From Myxococcaceae bacterium (lineage in GTDB: Bacteria; Myxococcota; Myxococcia; Myxococcales; Myxococcaceae), in the NCBI GenBank assembly GCA_025459425.1, contig JALOQF010000026.1, positions 1-34,996 on the forward strand: a stretch of 34,996 nucleotides of DNA, in the 5' to 3' direction. Positions 16,860-24,300 of the stretch are shown piece by piece. Each line of letters opens with the position of its first letter. Position 1 is the stretch's first letter. The notes under the pieces are model-generated. The model searched no databases, had not been told where the DNA came from, and was given only the letters and a program-made list of their open reading frames with translations. A program made the position numbers and the translations under genes.

Positions 16860-16951
16860 CGTCGACGGGGGCGCAGCCGGTCACTGCACGTGCCCGTGCT
16901 GTTGTAGTTGTCCTGAACGTGCGCACCGACGGCGACCGTGCTGATGACCAA
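16860..16951 (-). pseudogene. Broken 3' fragment of a Fib_succ-domain gene
   Basis: On the minus strand this stretch encodes VAVGAHVQDNYNSTGT, which matches VASGAYIQDNYNSTGT near the end of the intact lipoprotein encoded at 20004-22139. A run of 30 bases (16888-16917) is identical to 20042-20071. Relative to the intact gene, 31 bases (20014-20044) are missing between two short 'acg' copies. This shifts the frame and destroys the last ten or so codons. Only about 30 codons of the paralog remain, so it is a remnant of a second copy. Confidence 0.7.
16880..16917. repeat. Direct repeat copy 1 (shared with 20003-20071)
   Basis: Bases 16880-16890 match 20003-20013, and 16888-16917 match 20042-20071 exactly, in the same orientation. 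The two copies bound about 3.1 kb of unusual DNA. The repeat comes from the coding 3' end of a Fib_succ-domain gene and is not a known transposon end. Confidence 0.75.
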
Positions 16952-16986
16952 CCAGTTCCCGGAAGAGCCCCGTAGGCTGCTTGCCC

Positions 16987-17328
16987 ATGCAGCGCAGCCA
17001 GACGAAGACGAAACGCATGGACGCCTCCGACGGCTTCGGTGGCTTCGGCCAGCGCCTCGCGGCCCTCCGCAAGGCCGCCGCCTTCACCCAGGTGGAGTTC
17101 GCCCAACAACTTGGCGCCACTCAGCGCATGGTGACGTACTGGGAGTCCGAGGGCGGCCGCCCACCGGGACACCTCCTCCCCCGCATCGCCAATGTCCTCT
17201 CCGTCTCCATCGAGGCTCCCCTCGGCGAGGAGCGCCTCAGCGTCCGTATCGGCCCTGCGCCGTCGCCATCAAGCACCACAACAAGCGCAGGATGCTTCTT
17301 TGAGCGGTTCTCTCTCTGCCTCTTCTGA
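16987..17328 (+). CDS. XRE-family helix-turn-helix regulator, atypical C-terminus
   Basis: 113 residues from ATG 16987; a TTG two codons upstream is possible. Residues about 20-78 are an XRE/Cro-like DNA-binding domain: FGQRLAALRKAAAFTQVEFA, the turn QLGATQRMVTYWESEGGRPP and the closing helix HLLPRIANVLSVSI. Related myxobacterial proteins continue with a charged helix (QIEKL...KRQ...) that ends the domain. Here, after about residue 85, the sequence becomes Ser/Thr/Pro-rich and then CFFERFSLCLF, unlike the family. This suggests a frameshift or a junction near 17230. The gene starts just beyond the Fib_succ remnant and lies upstream of the lower-GC metallopeptidase-like gene. It may be a decayed regulator. 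Confidence 0.65.
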   Translation: MQRSQTKTKRMDASDGFGGFGQRLAALRKAAAFTQVEFAQQLGATQRMVTYWESEGGRPPGHLLPRIANVLSVSIEAPLGEERLSVRIGPAPSPSSTTTSAGCFFERFSLCLF

Positions 17329-17412
17329 TCTTTGAGCAACAGGTCGTTTGACGACGAGATTCTCTGCTCCATACCGTAGCTCGTGCGGCACCAGAACCCA
17401 CCGAGAGAGGCA

Positions 17413-19002
17413 ATGACTCAACGTCTGTTCTATCTCGTGCTTCTGGGTGCAGCGTGCGTTCCGGAGCCCAAGCTTCCGCTTGCCTACCGAAGTGAGAACT
17501 TCGAGTACTTTTCGAACGAACCTGGCGAGTCGGTCCCTGGCTCGAGTTGTGTCGACAGCCTTGATTACTTCGAGCACCATTGGCGCGTGCACTCCGAACT
17601 TCTCGGTTTGCCCGCGAAGGCACCAACTGTCATTCAGTACTTTCAGTTTCAAACTTTCGACGAACTCAGGCGCGCAGGCTGCGCTCTCCAGGGGTCAACG
17701 CGAGTGGTCGATGGCTGCTTCGAGAGTTCCGGGAGGATTCTGACCGTATCAAAGTTTTTCGCGCACGAACTTTTCCACGCCTACACTTCGTTTGTTGGCA
17801 GGCCACCTCGCTTCTGGGTCGAGGGGATCGCCATGTATCTCGATTGCTCGAATCGAGGACTTGTATTGTATGACGGCGCCGCAGCGCTTTCGAACGCAGA
17901 GATGATGTTTCGCGAAGACACGTTCTCCGCGAAGCTCCGGGAAGTCGGCTTGGCTGAGCCGTACACGGCTGCGATGAGTCTCGTCGCCTTCCTTATCGAA
18001 GAGCACGGTATGGACCGGTTCCTCTCGTTCTATCGAGAGGCCAAGTGGAATGAACCTGCGAACGTAGTTCAGTCGAAGTTCGAAGCCGCCTTCGGAGCCA
18101 CCGAGGAGGTTCTCACCAGATGGAGGACCGCGAGCAGGGGCCGGACGATTCGGGCAGTGTGTGCAGCGGAATGTGCCAGTCCTGTTTTTGAGCCAACTGC
18201 TTCAGTTGTACCAAGGTGCGAAGTTCCAGACCCCAGAGGCCTTGTTCGAGGCCAGGTCCGGAGTCTCGTCACCACGACGAGACAGACCGTTCAACTGACG
18301 GTGGAGAGCCCTGGTTCGTGTTCGAGTACGGTCTCCATCGATGCCTGTGATGAGCGAAGTACGCTCCCGCGCATGCGAACCGCCTCCACCACAGCGAACC
18401 ATCCCCGGGGTGCGACGGCCGACATCTATCGAACCGAACTTGAGCCCGGCCGCTACTTTTTGGAGTGGACCTCTCGGTGTGGTGCTGAGCCAGTCGGCCT
18501 TCGAACCGAACTTGGGCCGCCGGCGAGCGCCGCTGAACAGTGTAGTCTTCCGTTCCCGAACCCAGTCGATCCGAAAGTGGATGAGGTTCGGTTCGTCGCC
18601 GCAGCAGGCTCCGCAGCTGCTCGGTCCGGTTCGATTGCGTTCGCGACCCAACTGGACGGGCATGGGTTCGTCACCATTCCGACCGAGCTGATGGAAGAGG
18701 GCTACTTCTTTCTCGACGGGGCGCTCGCGGATGGTGGCAGCGACATCTGCCGGATCGGTGAGAGGGATACCTGTGGTCTGACCGAGGCCCCCTTCATCTC
18801 TGGCTCACCCGATCGCTCGAGTCTATGCACGTGTCCGGTCACGCAGACCTGCGAGGCGAGAGAGGGATTCGGCAACGACGTGTTTTCTCCCATCTTGGGG
18901 AGCACCGTCAGCGCTGCCTGGGAATCCGATGGAGGACGAGAGATCGCGCTGACGTTCCGCGTCGTACGGGTTCGCAATCTCTTCGATGGCGGAGTGCCGT
19001 GA
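17413..19002 (+). CDS. Putative zinc metallopeptidase-like lipoprotein (gluzincin-like)
   Basis: 529 residues from ATG 17413, with GAGAGAGG a few bases upstream. The signal peptide ends in LGAAC (Cys15), an acceptable lipobox. Residues about 25-230 look like a peptidase-MA-type domain: FFAHELFHAYTSF with the HELFH zinc motif (118-122), then RFWVEGIAMYLD, where E137 would be the third ligand. The C-terminal part (about 260-529) is beta-rich with many Cys and may contain two jelly-roll-like domains. Base composition is clearly lower in GC than all neighbours, with AT-ending codons (ttt, tca, att) common, which suggests horizontal acquisition. The substrate is unknown. It is followed by a perfect palindrome and flanked by broken genes. 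Confidence 0.78.
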   Translation: MTQRLFYLVLLGAACVPEPKLPLAYRSENFEYFSNEPGESVPGSSCVDSLDYFEHHWRVHSELLGLPAKAPTVIQYFQFQTFDELRRAGCALQGSTRVVDGCFESSGRILTVSKFFAHELFHAYTSFVGRPPRFWVEGIAMYLDCSNRGLVLYDGAAALSNAEMMFREDTFSAKLREVGLAEPYTAAMSLVAFLIEEHGMDRFLSFYREAKWNEPANVVQSKFEAAFGATEEVLTRWRTASRGRTIRAVCAAECASPVFEPTASVVPRCEVPDPRGLVRGQVRSLVTTTRQTVQLTVESPGSCSSTVSIDACDERSTLPRMRTASTTANHPRGATADIYRTELEPGRYFLEWTSRCGAEPVGLRTELGPPASAAEQCSLPFPNPVDPKVDEVRFVAAAGSAAARSGSIAFATQLDGHGFVTIPTELMEEGYFFLDGALADGGSDICRIGERDTCGLTEAPFISGSPDRSSLCTCPVTQTCEAREGFGNDVFSPILGSTVSAAWESDGGREIALTFRVVRVRNLFDGGVP

Positions 19003-19081
19003 CCGTCGAGTCGCCAGGTGCGCGGCTGACACATCCAGGCCTCGAGTGCGTCGAGCTGCCCAGTCCTCACTGAGCGGGCGC

Positions 19082-19113
19082 GACCCGTGGTGACGTCGAC
19101 GTCACCACGGGTC
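19082..19113. terminator. Perfect 32-bp palindrome, probable bidirectional terminator
   Basis: Two 16-base arms (GACCCGTGGTGACGTC and its exact reverse complement) meet without a loop. The palindrome lies 80 bases after the metallopeptidase stop and 12 bases beyond the end of the converging minus-strand ORF, the usual place for a shared terminator. No T-tract flanks it. A dimeric protein-binding site is the alternative. Confidence 0.5.
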
Positions 19114-19125
19114 ATCCCGTTCCGG

Positions 19126-19464
19126 TCACCAGGCCCTGCGACGCAGGTCGAGCAGCCAGGTGTCGAGCGCGCGCACGGCGTCCTCCGGCGGTTCCTCGGG
19201 CAGCACGCTGCGCTCCCTCGCCGAGTCGAGCTGCTCGAACAGTGACCGGGTCCGGCCCTGCCACTCGGCCGAGAGCGCCATCGGCAAGGCAGCCTGCTCC
19301 CCACGACGCCTGGCCTCGATGAGCGGCGCGAGGTCGTCGACGTCGTACGGTTCGGCGAGCCGGGTGACGTCGGTCGGCAGCTCGCCGGTACGCAACAGGT
19401 GCGTGCCCGTGAGCGCGGTGCAGGGAGACAGTCTCCCCGGGTGCGGGCGTCGCTGAGGCCCCAT
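19126..19464 (-). CDS. Unrecognised ORF, probably the 3' part of a larger gene
   Basis: 112 residues. From about residue 24 the composition is convincingly protein-like and helical (LLRTGELPTDVTRLAEPYDV, a DDLAPLIEARRRGEQAALP helix, a RTRSLFEQLDSARERSVLP helix, then an RALDTWLLDLRRR end). The first 20 or so residues are Arg/Pro-rich and look like read-through of non-coding DNA, so the original N-terminus has probably been lost. No family is recognised with confidence. The IS91-type remnant lies directly upstream on the same strand and may have truncated it. Confidence 0.5.
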   Translation of the reverse strand: MGPQRRPHPGRLSPCTALTGTHLLRTGELPTDVTRLAEPYDVDDLAPLIEARRRGEQAALPMALSAEWQGRTRSLFEQLDSARERSVLPEEPPEDAVRALDTWLLDLRRRAW

Positions 19465-19515
19465 GAGACGGACGGGCCAAGGCGTGGCGGCGCGGTGAGA
19501 CGGCGAGGCTGTCCG

Positions 19516-19985
19516 TCAGGCGGCGAAGGGAAGGCCGGGCTGGGCGGTGGCGGGAGGGAGTCTGCGTCGGGCGGGAGGCAAGGCGACGCCGAGTGGGCGA
19601 GTCTGGCCTCGGGTGGCGTGCACGGTGTGGATGCGGCGACGGCCTCCACAGGGGGAGCGCAACAGCTCGGTGCCAAAGGTGCGCTGGTGCAGCGTCGCCC
19701 AGTCGAGCCGGCGCTTCGTCTTCTTCGGACGTGAGGCGAGTTCGCCGCGACGGTGACGGCGGTGGGCAGGCCCGTGGCTGAAGACGGAGTGGCCGCGGCC
19801 GTGGGCTGGCGGGTGACGAGGGCCCGCAACCTGGCATTCTGCGCTTCGACGCCGTGGAAGGCGGCGTCAGGGCCACCAGGCGCTTCACCATGTCCGCGGC
19901 TTGAGAGGCTGAAGGAACTGCCCCGCTTCGGCGTGTACTCGTACCGCCCGTCCTCGAGGGTCGAGACCGATGCCTCGCAGCCACC
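19516..19985 (-). mobile_element. IS91-family transposase remnant (frameshifted C-terminal part)
   Basis: Minus-strand reading gives successive pieces of an IS91-type (Transposase_31) C-terminus. They are TLEDGRYEYTPKRGSSFSLS, then ADMVKRLVALTPP in a shifted frame, FHGVEAQNARLRALVTRQP, RPKKTKRRLDWATLHQRTFG followed by TELLR, and after another frameshift CGGRRRIHTVHATRGQTRPL, ending at a stop at 19516. The pieces are in the right order (DGRY, MVKRLVALxPP, FHGVxAxNAxLR, DWAxLxxRxFG, CxCGGRRR) but lie in at least two frames, so the element is inactive. The catalytic HUH and Tyr parts are absent. IS91 elements move by rolling-circle replication and leave no target duplication. Confidence 0.7.
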
Positions 19986-20002
19986 ATCAACGGGCGCCGC
20001 CA

Positions 20003-20071
20003 GTCACTGCACGCAGCGCACCGAGTGCCCGAACGTCTTGTACGTGCCCGTGCTGTTGTAGTTGTCCTGAA
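20003..20071. repeat. Direct repeat copy 2 (inside the Fib_succ lipoprotein gene end)
   Basis: Partner of the repeat at 16880-16917. Bases 20042-20071 are identical over 30 positions, and 20003-20013 match over 11 positions. This copy keeps the 31 bases missing from the other, so it is the intact form. Confidence 0.75.
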
Positions 20072-22139
20072 TGTAGGCGCCCGACGCCACGGTCTGAATC
20101 AACAGGTACGGCGCATTCTGCGCCGAGCCCTGCGAGCCGGCCCAGAGGGTCGCGTTCGCGTCGACGAACGAGAACACCAGCGTCGCCCCACGCGGCCAGA
20201 TTTCACCGGCCGGCACTGCCGTGAAACCCGACGCATTCGAGCCGTTCCACCGCGGGGGCCCAATCTTCAACGGGCTCCCACCGTTCGCGCCGCCGGCCGC
20301 CGTGGCCAGCGCGGTGAGCTCCGCCAGCGTCGGGAGCCTCCAGCCGGCCGGACAGATGCCACTCACCGTCGCCGCGACCGACGTCGTATTGGCCGACTCG
20401 GGTAGCCCGTGCATCGCCGCCCAGTCGTAGAGCCGCCCGTCGAGCTGACAGCGCGCCGGCTCGTTCAAGGGACAAAAGCCGCTGCGGGGCGTGGCGAAGC
20501 GCAGGTTCTCGAGCATCCACGTGCGGCCGTACACGGTACCGAAGCGGTACACCTCGCAGTCCCGCGCGTCGCGAAAGGTGTTGGCGGGCAGCGTCGTTTG
20601 CGGGCACGTGGGCGCGCCAGCCGAGAACGTGGTGGCCCACGTCGTCACCCACGGCGACGCGGTGTACGACATCGCGACCGTGCGCACCCGGTACTCGTAC
20701 GTCGTCTGGGGCTGGAGCCCGACGTCCTGCGCGAGGCTGGTGTCGCGGGTGATCAACGGCACCCACGCCCCCTGGCCCTGCCGACGCTCGAGCTCGTAGC
20801 GCAGCTGGGTCGTGGGCGTGGGGCCCACCACAGCCACCCATGACAGGTTCACGCTCGACGAGGTGGCGGCCACTGCGCGGAAGAGCGTTGGGGCAGGCAA
20901 CGTGCCAGCCGGCGGCACGACGTAGCGGCCGGTGACGCCGTTGCTCGTTCCCACCGGAGAGCGAGCGCGCACCCGGTAGTCCAGCGTGGCACCACGCGGC
21001 ACGTTGCGGTCGACGTGCTGCGAAACCATGCCGGTGCTGGCCAGCATCGTCAGGGGCGCGCCGTTGACGCTGCGGTCGACGAGGTATTCCTGCGTCAGGT
21101 TGACGGCGTCCCAGCTGATGTAGAGGTCGTCGCCGACGAGCGTGAAGCGAAGCCCCGTCACCTCGGGCCGGCCCGGCAGCGGCGCGGGCAAGGTGGTGGC
21201 CGTCACCGTCGCGGGCATGGTGGCCGCTCCATTGACGGTGGCCACCAGCGTCCACGTGTAGGTGGTGCCCGCGGTGAGGCCCGTGTCGCGCAGCCCCAGC
21301 GCCGCCGGCCCTGGCGTGCCGACGAGGGTGGGCGTGCCCGTCGTCCGTCGCTCGATGCGGTACGCGCTCGCGCCCGCCACGGGCTGCCAGGCCAGCGCCA
21401 CCTCGGTCTGACTCAGCACCGTCGCCGAGAACACCAGCGTCGGGTCGAGCCCCGCGTCCACCGCGGCGCCAGCGTCAGGAGGCACCCCTGCGTCCACCGG
21501 CGTGCCCGCGTCTGCCACGCCGCAGCGGTTGGGGCCACCGACGCCACACGAGAGGCCGCTCTGGCAGCCCCCGCAGTCGAGCTGCTGCCCACAGCCGTCA
21601 CTCACCGTGCCGCACTGGGCCAGCACCTGCGCGCAGGTCACGGGCTGACAGGCCGCACCACACTGGTTCGGCTGCGTCGTGCCGCAGGCCTGCCCCGACG
21701 GACAGCTCCCACAATCGATGGTGGCGCCGCAGCCGTTGCTGATGGCACCGCACGACGCTCCCAGCTCCGCACAGGTGCGAGGCTGACAGGCGCCGGGCCC
21801 GCAGCGGTTGGGCCCGCCACCACCACACGTCTCGCCAGCCGCGCAGGTGCCACAGGTGATGACGCCGCCGCAGCCGTCTCCCTGCATGCCGCACGCGCCC
21901 GCCTCGCAGCCCGCGGGCCGGCAGAGCAGCCCGCACTGGTTGGCGTTCGCGTTGATGCCGCAGCCGCTCCCTTCGGGGCAGCCGCCACACTCGAGCACGC
22001 CGCCGCACCCGTCTTCGATGGCGCCACAGGCCGCACCGCGCTCGGCACACGTCGCGGGCTGACACGGCGTGACGACGTCGAGCGGAGCAGGACACGCGGA
22101 CGAGACGAGCAGCGCGGTGACGGCCAGGACACGAAGCAT
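20004..22139 (-). CDS. Cys-rich/FN3/Fib_succ-domain lipoprotein (cassette A)
   Basis: 711 residues from ATG 22139; the longer upstream frame is antisense to the barrel gene's coding pattern and is rejected. A lipoprotein-like signal ends at Cys16 (LLVSSAC). Residues about 26-207 hold four Cys-rich repeats of the form CxPxTCAExGAxCGxIxDGCG, CGxCPxGxxCG, PNxCG. A DAG linker (208-232) follows, then three fibronectin-III-like domains (about 233-318, 322-410, 413-505). Residues about 518-711 match the Fib_succ_major domain (CEVYRFGTVYGRTWMLENLR, a YDWAAM segment, GICPAGWRLPTLAEL, and SVRCVQ at the end). It is probably displayed on the cell surface. It ends the ECF sigma/FecR/barrel cassette, 53 bases after the barrel gene. 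Confidence 0.88.
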   Translation of the reverse strand: MLRVLAVTALLVSSACPAPLDVVTPCQPATCAERGAACGAIEDGCGGVLECGGCPEGSGCGINANANQCGLLCRPAGCEAGACGMQGDGCGGVITCGTCAAGETCGGGGPNRCGPGACQPRTCAELGASCGAISNGCGATIDCGSCPSGQACGTTQPNQCGAACQPVTCAQVLAQCGTVSDGCGQQLDCGGCQSGLSCGVGGPNRCGVADAGTPVDAGVPPDAGAAVDAGLDPTLVFSATVLSQTEVALAWQPVAGASAYRIERRTTGTPTLVGTPGPAALGLRDTGLTAGTTYTWTLVATVNGAATMPATVTATTLPAPLPGRPEVTGLRFTLVGDDLYISWDAVNLTQEYLVDRSVNGAPLTMLASTGMVSQHVDRNVPRGATLDYRVRARSPVGTSNGVTGRYVVPPAGTLPAPTLFRAVAATSSSVNLSWVAVVGPTPTTQLRYELERRQGQGAWVPLITRDTSLAQDVGLQPQTTYEYRVRTVAMSYTASPWVTTWATTFSAGAPTCPQTTLPANTFRDARDCEVYRFGTVYGRTWMLENLRFATPRSGFCPLNEPARCQLDGRLYDWAAMHGLPESANTTSVAATVSGICPAGWRLPTLAELTALATAAGGANGGSPLKIGPPRWNGSNASGFTAVPAGEIWPRGATLVFSFVDANATLWAGSQGSAQNAPYLLIQTVASGAYIQDNYNSTGTYKTFGHSVRCVQ

Positions 22140-22146
22140 GCGGACT

Positions 22147-22191
22147 CCAGGCGAAGGGGTTCCTTCAAGGAACCGGGGCCGCGTCGCCTGG
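22147..22191. promoter_or_regulatory. Nested inverted repeat between barrel and lipoprotein genes
   Basis: Almost the whole 53-base gap is taken up by two nested inverted repeats. The outer 8-base arms are CCAGGCGA (22147-22154) and TCGCCTGG (22184-22191). The inner 8-base arms are GGTTCCTT (22158-22165) and AAGGAACC (22167-22174), with a one-base centre. It could be an attenuating stem that lowers or terminates read-through, or an operator. Thirteen bases (22165-22177) recur at the start of the cassette's sigma gene. Confidence 0.5.
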
Positions 22192-22192
22192 C

Positions 22193-23146
22193 TCAAAAGA
22201 GCGCTACCTGCCCTTCGAGGCCTGCGCTCACGACGGGCAACCCGAACGTCGCCACCGAGCGCCCTTCCACCGCCAGCTGCGGGTACGGGCCGAGCACCTC
22301 GAGCCGCACCGAGGGGCGCACGGCCAGCCGCGTGAAGACCTGCCACTCGAGCTCGACGCCAGCACCGCCCACGGCACCAAGGAGCGTGCGCGTCTGCCCC
22401 ACCCGCGGCGCGGCGACGGCTCCCGAGGCGGTGACCGACGACAGGCCCACCAGCGCGCCCACCACGAGCGTCAGCCGGGTGACAAGCGGCAGGCGCAGGC
22501 CCGCGCGAAACACCACCCGCAGCGCCGACGCCGTCAGCGTCACGCCCTCGCCTTCGAAGCGCGCTGGAGCCAGCGAACTGCTCACCTCGAGCGACGGCTC
22601 GAAGCGCGCCCCCAACGCGAGGCCGAGCCGCACGTGCCCCACAGGCATCGCCGACAGCCCGCCGGGAGAGAAGGTGCCCGCGAGGCCCAGGCCCACCCAC
22701 GCCGGACCGACCACGCGCGCGGCGGGCGGAGACGGCGGCGGCGGCTCCACCACTGGCTGCGACGCGACGGGGCGCGCGGGCGGCGTCAGCGCTCCGACGC
22801 GGAGCAGCTCGGCGACGTCGACCGCGAGCAGGAGCTCCTCGGCGGGCGTGCGCGCGGTGCGCACCACCACCTGCCGCGTCTGCCGGTCGACGACCCACGC
22901 CTCGAGACCACTTTCGCCGAGCCGCACGGCCACCAGCGCTGCCACCCCCGAGCGGAGCGCCGCGGCCTCGAGCGCCGCCGGCTCGAAGGACAGCTCCGTC
23001 ACGCTCCGTGCCGCCACCCGAAACCCGCGGCTCACCAGCTCGGCCTCGAGCCGTGCGCCCATCGCGCGGGCCGCGTCTGGACACGCCAGCGACACCTCGA
23101 GCGGTCCCGCCTGCGCCGCCACCACCGACACCACCAGCCACGTCAT
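22193..23146 (-). CDS. Secreted beta-barrel-like protein (cassette A)
   Basis: 317 residues from ATG 23146, whose codon overlaps the stop of the FecR/TPR gene (ATGA). A short signal peptide (MTWLVVSVVAAQA) precedes a small alpha/beta domain (about 15-115: VSLACPDA, ELVSRGFRV, VAALVAVRLGESGLEAWVVD, AVDVAELLRVG). A Pro-rich linker (about 116-145) follows, then about 165 residues of alternating strands rich in Gly, Val and Leu, ending LEGQVALF. A terminal Phe after an alternating strand is the usual BAM beta-signal, so an outer-membrane barrel is likely. The layout equals the cassette B protein at 30663-31604, including the small Cys-containing N-terminal domain. No named family was recognised. 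A role in exporting or anchoring the lipoprotein is only a guess from position. Confidence 0.72.
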   Translation of the reverse strand: MTWLVVSVVAAQAGPLEVSLACPDAARAMGARLEAELVSRGFRVAARSVTELSFEPAALEAAALRSGVAALVAVRLGESGLEAWVVDRQTRQVVVRTARTPAEELLLAVDVAELLRVGALTPPARPVASQPVVEPPPPSPPAARVVGPAWVGLGLAGTFSPGGLSAMPVGHVRLGLALGARFEPSLEVSSSLAPARFEGEGVTLTASALRVVFRAGLRLPLVTRLTLVVGALVGLSSVTASGAVAAPRVGQTRTLLGAVGGAGVELEWQVFTRLAVRPSVRLEVLGPYPQLAVEGRSVATFGLPVVSAGLEGQVALF

Positions 23147-24300
23147 TTCGTGAGCAACCTCGCCAGCGGAGCGTACGGGCCCTCGGGCCACCGGGACAGG
23201 TACACGCGCGCGGTGTCGGCGGCGCTCGGCGCGTGCGCGCGGTGCCGCACCTCGAGGAGCCGACCCAGCGCCTGCGCGGCGAGCGGGCCCGACGGCGCTT
23301 CGTCGTAGGCCTTCTCGAACCACTCCGCGGCCTCGGCGAGGTCGCTGCTCGAGACGCCCAGCTGAAACGCAGCCACGGCCCGGGGTTCGGCGGTGCGGGA
23401 ACGGCTGCGCGCGGCGAGGTACAGCGTCCTGGCTTCGTCGCCGCGCTGTTGGAAGCGGTAGGCGTCGGCCAGGAGCAGCAGCCGGTCCGGCGACTCCGAC
23501 GCGGCGAGGCGCGCGAAACCGGCGCGGTCGGCCTCGGCCACGGCGCGCGCGAACGCGCCCTCCTTCAGGGCCTCGAGCCATGGCGGCGCGCTCGAGGCCG
23601 CTGACGGGCGGGGCACCGGAGCAGGCTGGAGCGGCCGCTTCGGGAGCGCGGGCGACGCCGGCGCGGAAGGCTCCGCGGACAGTTCGGGCGTCGCGGGCGG
23701 GGCCGGCGCGGTGTCGACGTGCGGCTCGACGACGAAGCGTTGGCCCGTCGCCAGCCGTCGCGTCGTCGGGCCCGGGCCCCGCACCTCGGCCTCGCCATCG
23801 ATGACGACGACCTCGAAGCGGCCGGTCGCCGACGAGAAGGCCGCCGCGACGCGGGTGTTGACGACGCGCACCTGCCAGGGCCCGGCCGAGAGGAGAAATC
23901 CGTCACGCCGGCGCGGGGCTGCGCGCAGCTCGAGGCGCCCGTCATCGAGGACGAGCGCGCGAGGCCCGTCGAGGCGCACCGCACCGCGCTCGAGCACCGC
24001 GACGCTCTCGTCGGCGAATGAGACGGTGCGCGGCGCCTCGGCCGTGACGCGGGCGTTCGGCTCCAGGGGCACACCGTCGAGGTGGGCGACGGCCGTCGGT
24101 GCTGCCGGAGTCACCCGCCACACCACCAGCGCCGTCGCGGCCGCGGCCGCCAAAAGCCCTGCCGCCACCAGGGGCCAGCGACGCCGGGGTGAGGCGGTGG
24201 CAGCCCGACGGAGCGACGCCGCCCGCACCGCCGCCTCGACGGCCGGCTCGTTCGCCGCCCGCACCAGGGGCCCCAGCCGCTCGAGAGGCTCTGGCTTCAT
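23143..24300 (-). CDS. FecR-domain/TPR single-pass membrane protein (cassette A)
   Basis: 385 residues from ATG 24300, overlapping the sigma factor stop by four bases. Residues 1-41 are cytoplasmic and Arg/Ala-rich. About 42-61 form one transmembrane helix. About 80-205 resemble a FecR domain (VSFADESVAVLERGAVRLDG, VRVVNTRVAAAFSSATGRFE, VVVIDGEAEVRGPG, RRLATGQRFVVEP). After a Pro-rich linker, about 245-380 contain TPR-like helix pairs (SPDRLLLLADAYRFQQRGDE, AVAAFQLGVSSSDLAEAAEW, AAQALGRLLEVRHRA). FecR proteins transmit envelope signals to ECF sigma factors through their cytoplasmic end. Translational coupling with the sigma gene makes this its likely regulator. Unlike Fec systems, no TonB-dependent receptor is present; the barrel gene takes its place. 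Confidence 0.8.
   Translation of the reverse strand: MKPEPLERLGPLVRAANEPAVEAAVRAASLRRAATASPRRRWPLVAAGLLAAAAATALVVWRVTPAAPTAVAHLDGVPLEPNARVTAEAPRTVSFADESVAVLERGAVRLDGPRALVLDDGRLELRAAPRRRDGFLLSAGPWQVRVVNTRVAAAFSSATGRFEVVVIDGEAEVRGPGPTTRRLATGQRFVVEPHVDTAPAPPATPELSAEPSAPASPALPKRPLQPAPVPRPSAASSAPPWLEALKEGAFARAVAEADRAGFARLAASESPDRLLLLADAYRFQQRGDEARTLYLAARSRSRTAEPRAVAAFQLGVSSSDLAEAAEWFEKAYDEAPSGPLAAQALGRLLEVRHRAHAPSAADTARVYLSRWPEGPYAPLARLLTK

Noticed and set aside
18702-19829. Minus-strand ORF of 375 codons covering the metallopeptidase end and IS remnant
   Set aside because: It crosses two unrelated stretches and the palindrome, has shadow composition, and catches only one of the IS91 fragments.
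21510-22065. Periodic DNA resembling a tandem repeat or array
   Set aside because: The periodicity comes from four Cys-rich protein repeats of about 45-50 residues, diverged at DNA level; there are no CRISPR-like identical repeats or spacers.
21015-23153. Plus-strand ORF of 712 codons opposite the Fib_succ and barrel genes
   Set aside because: It is Arg/Ala/His-rich without domains and antisense to two genes with clear signal peptides and domains; such long shadows are usual at this GC content.
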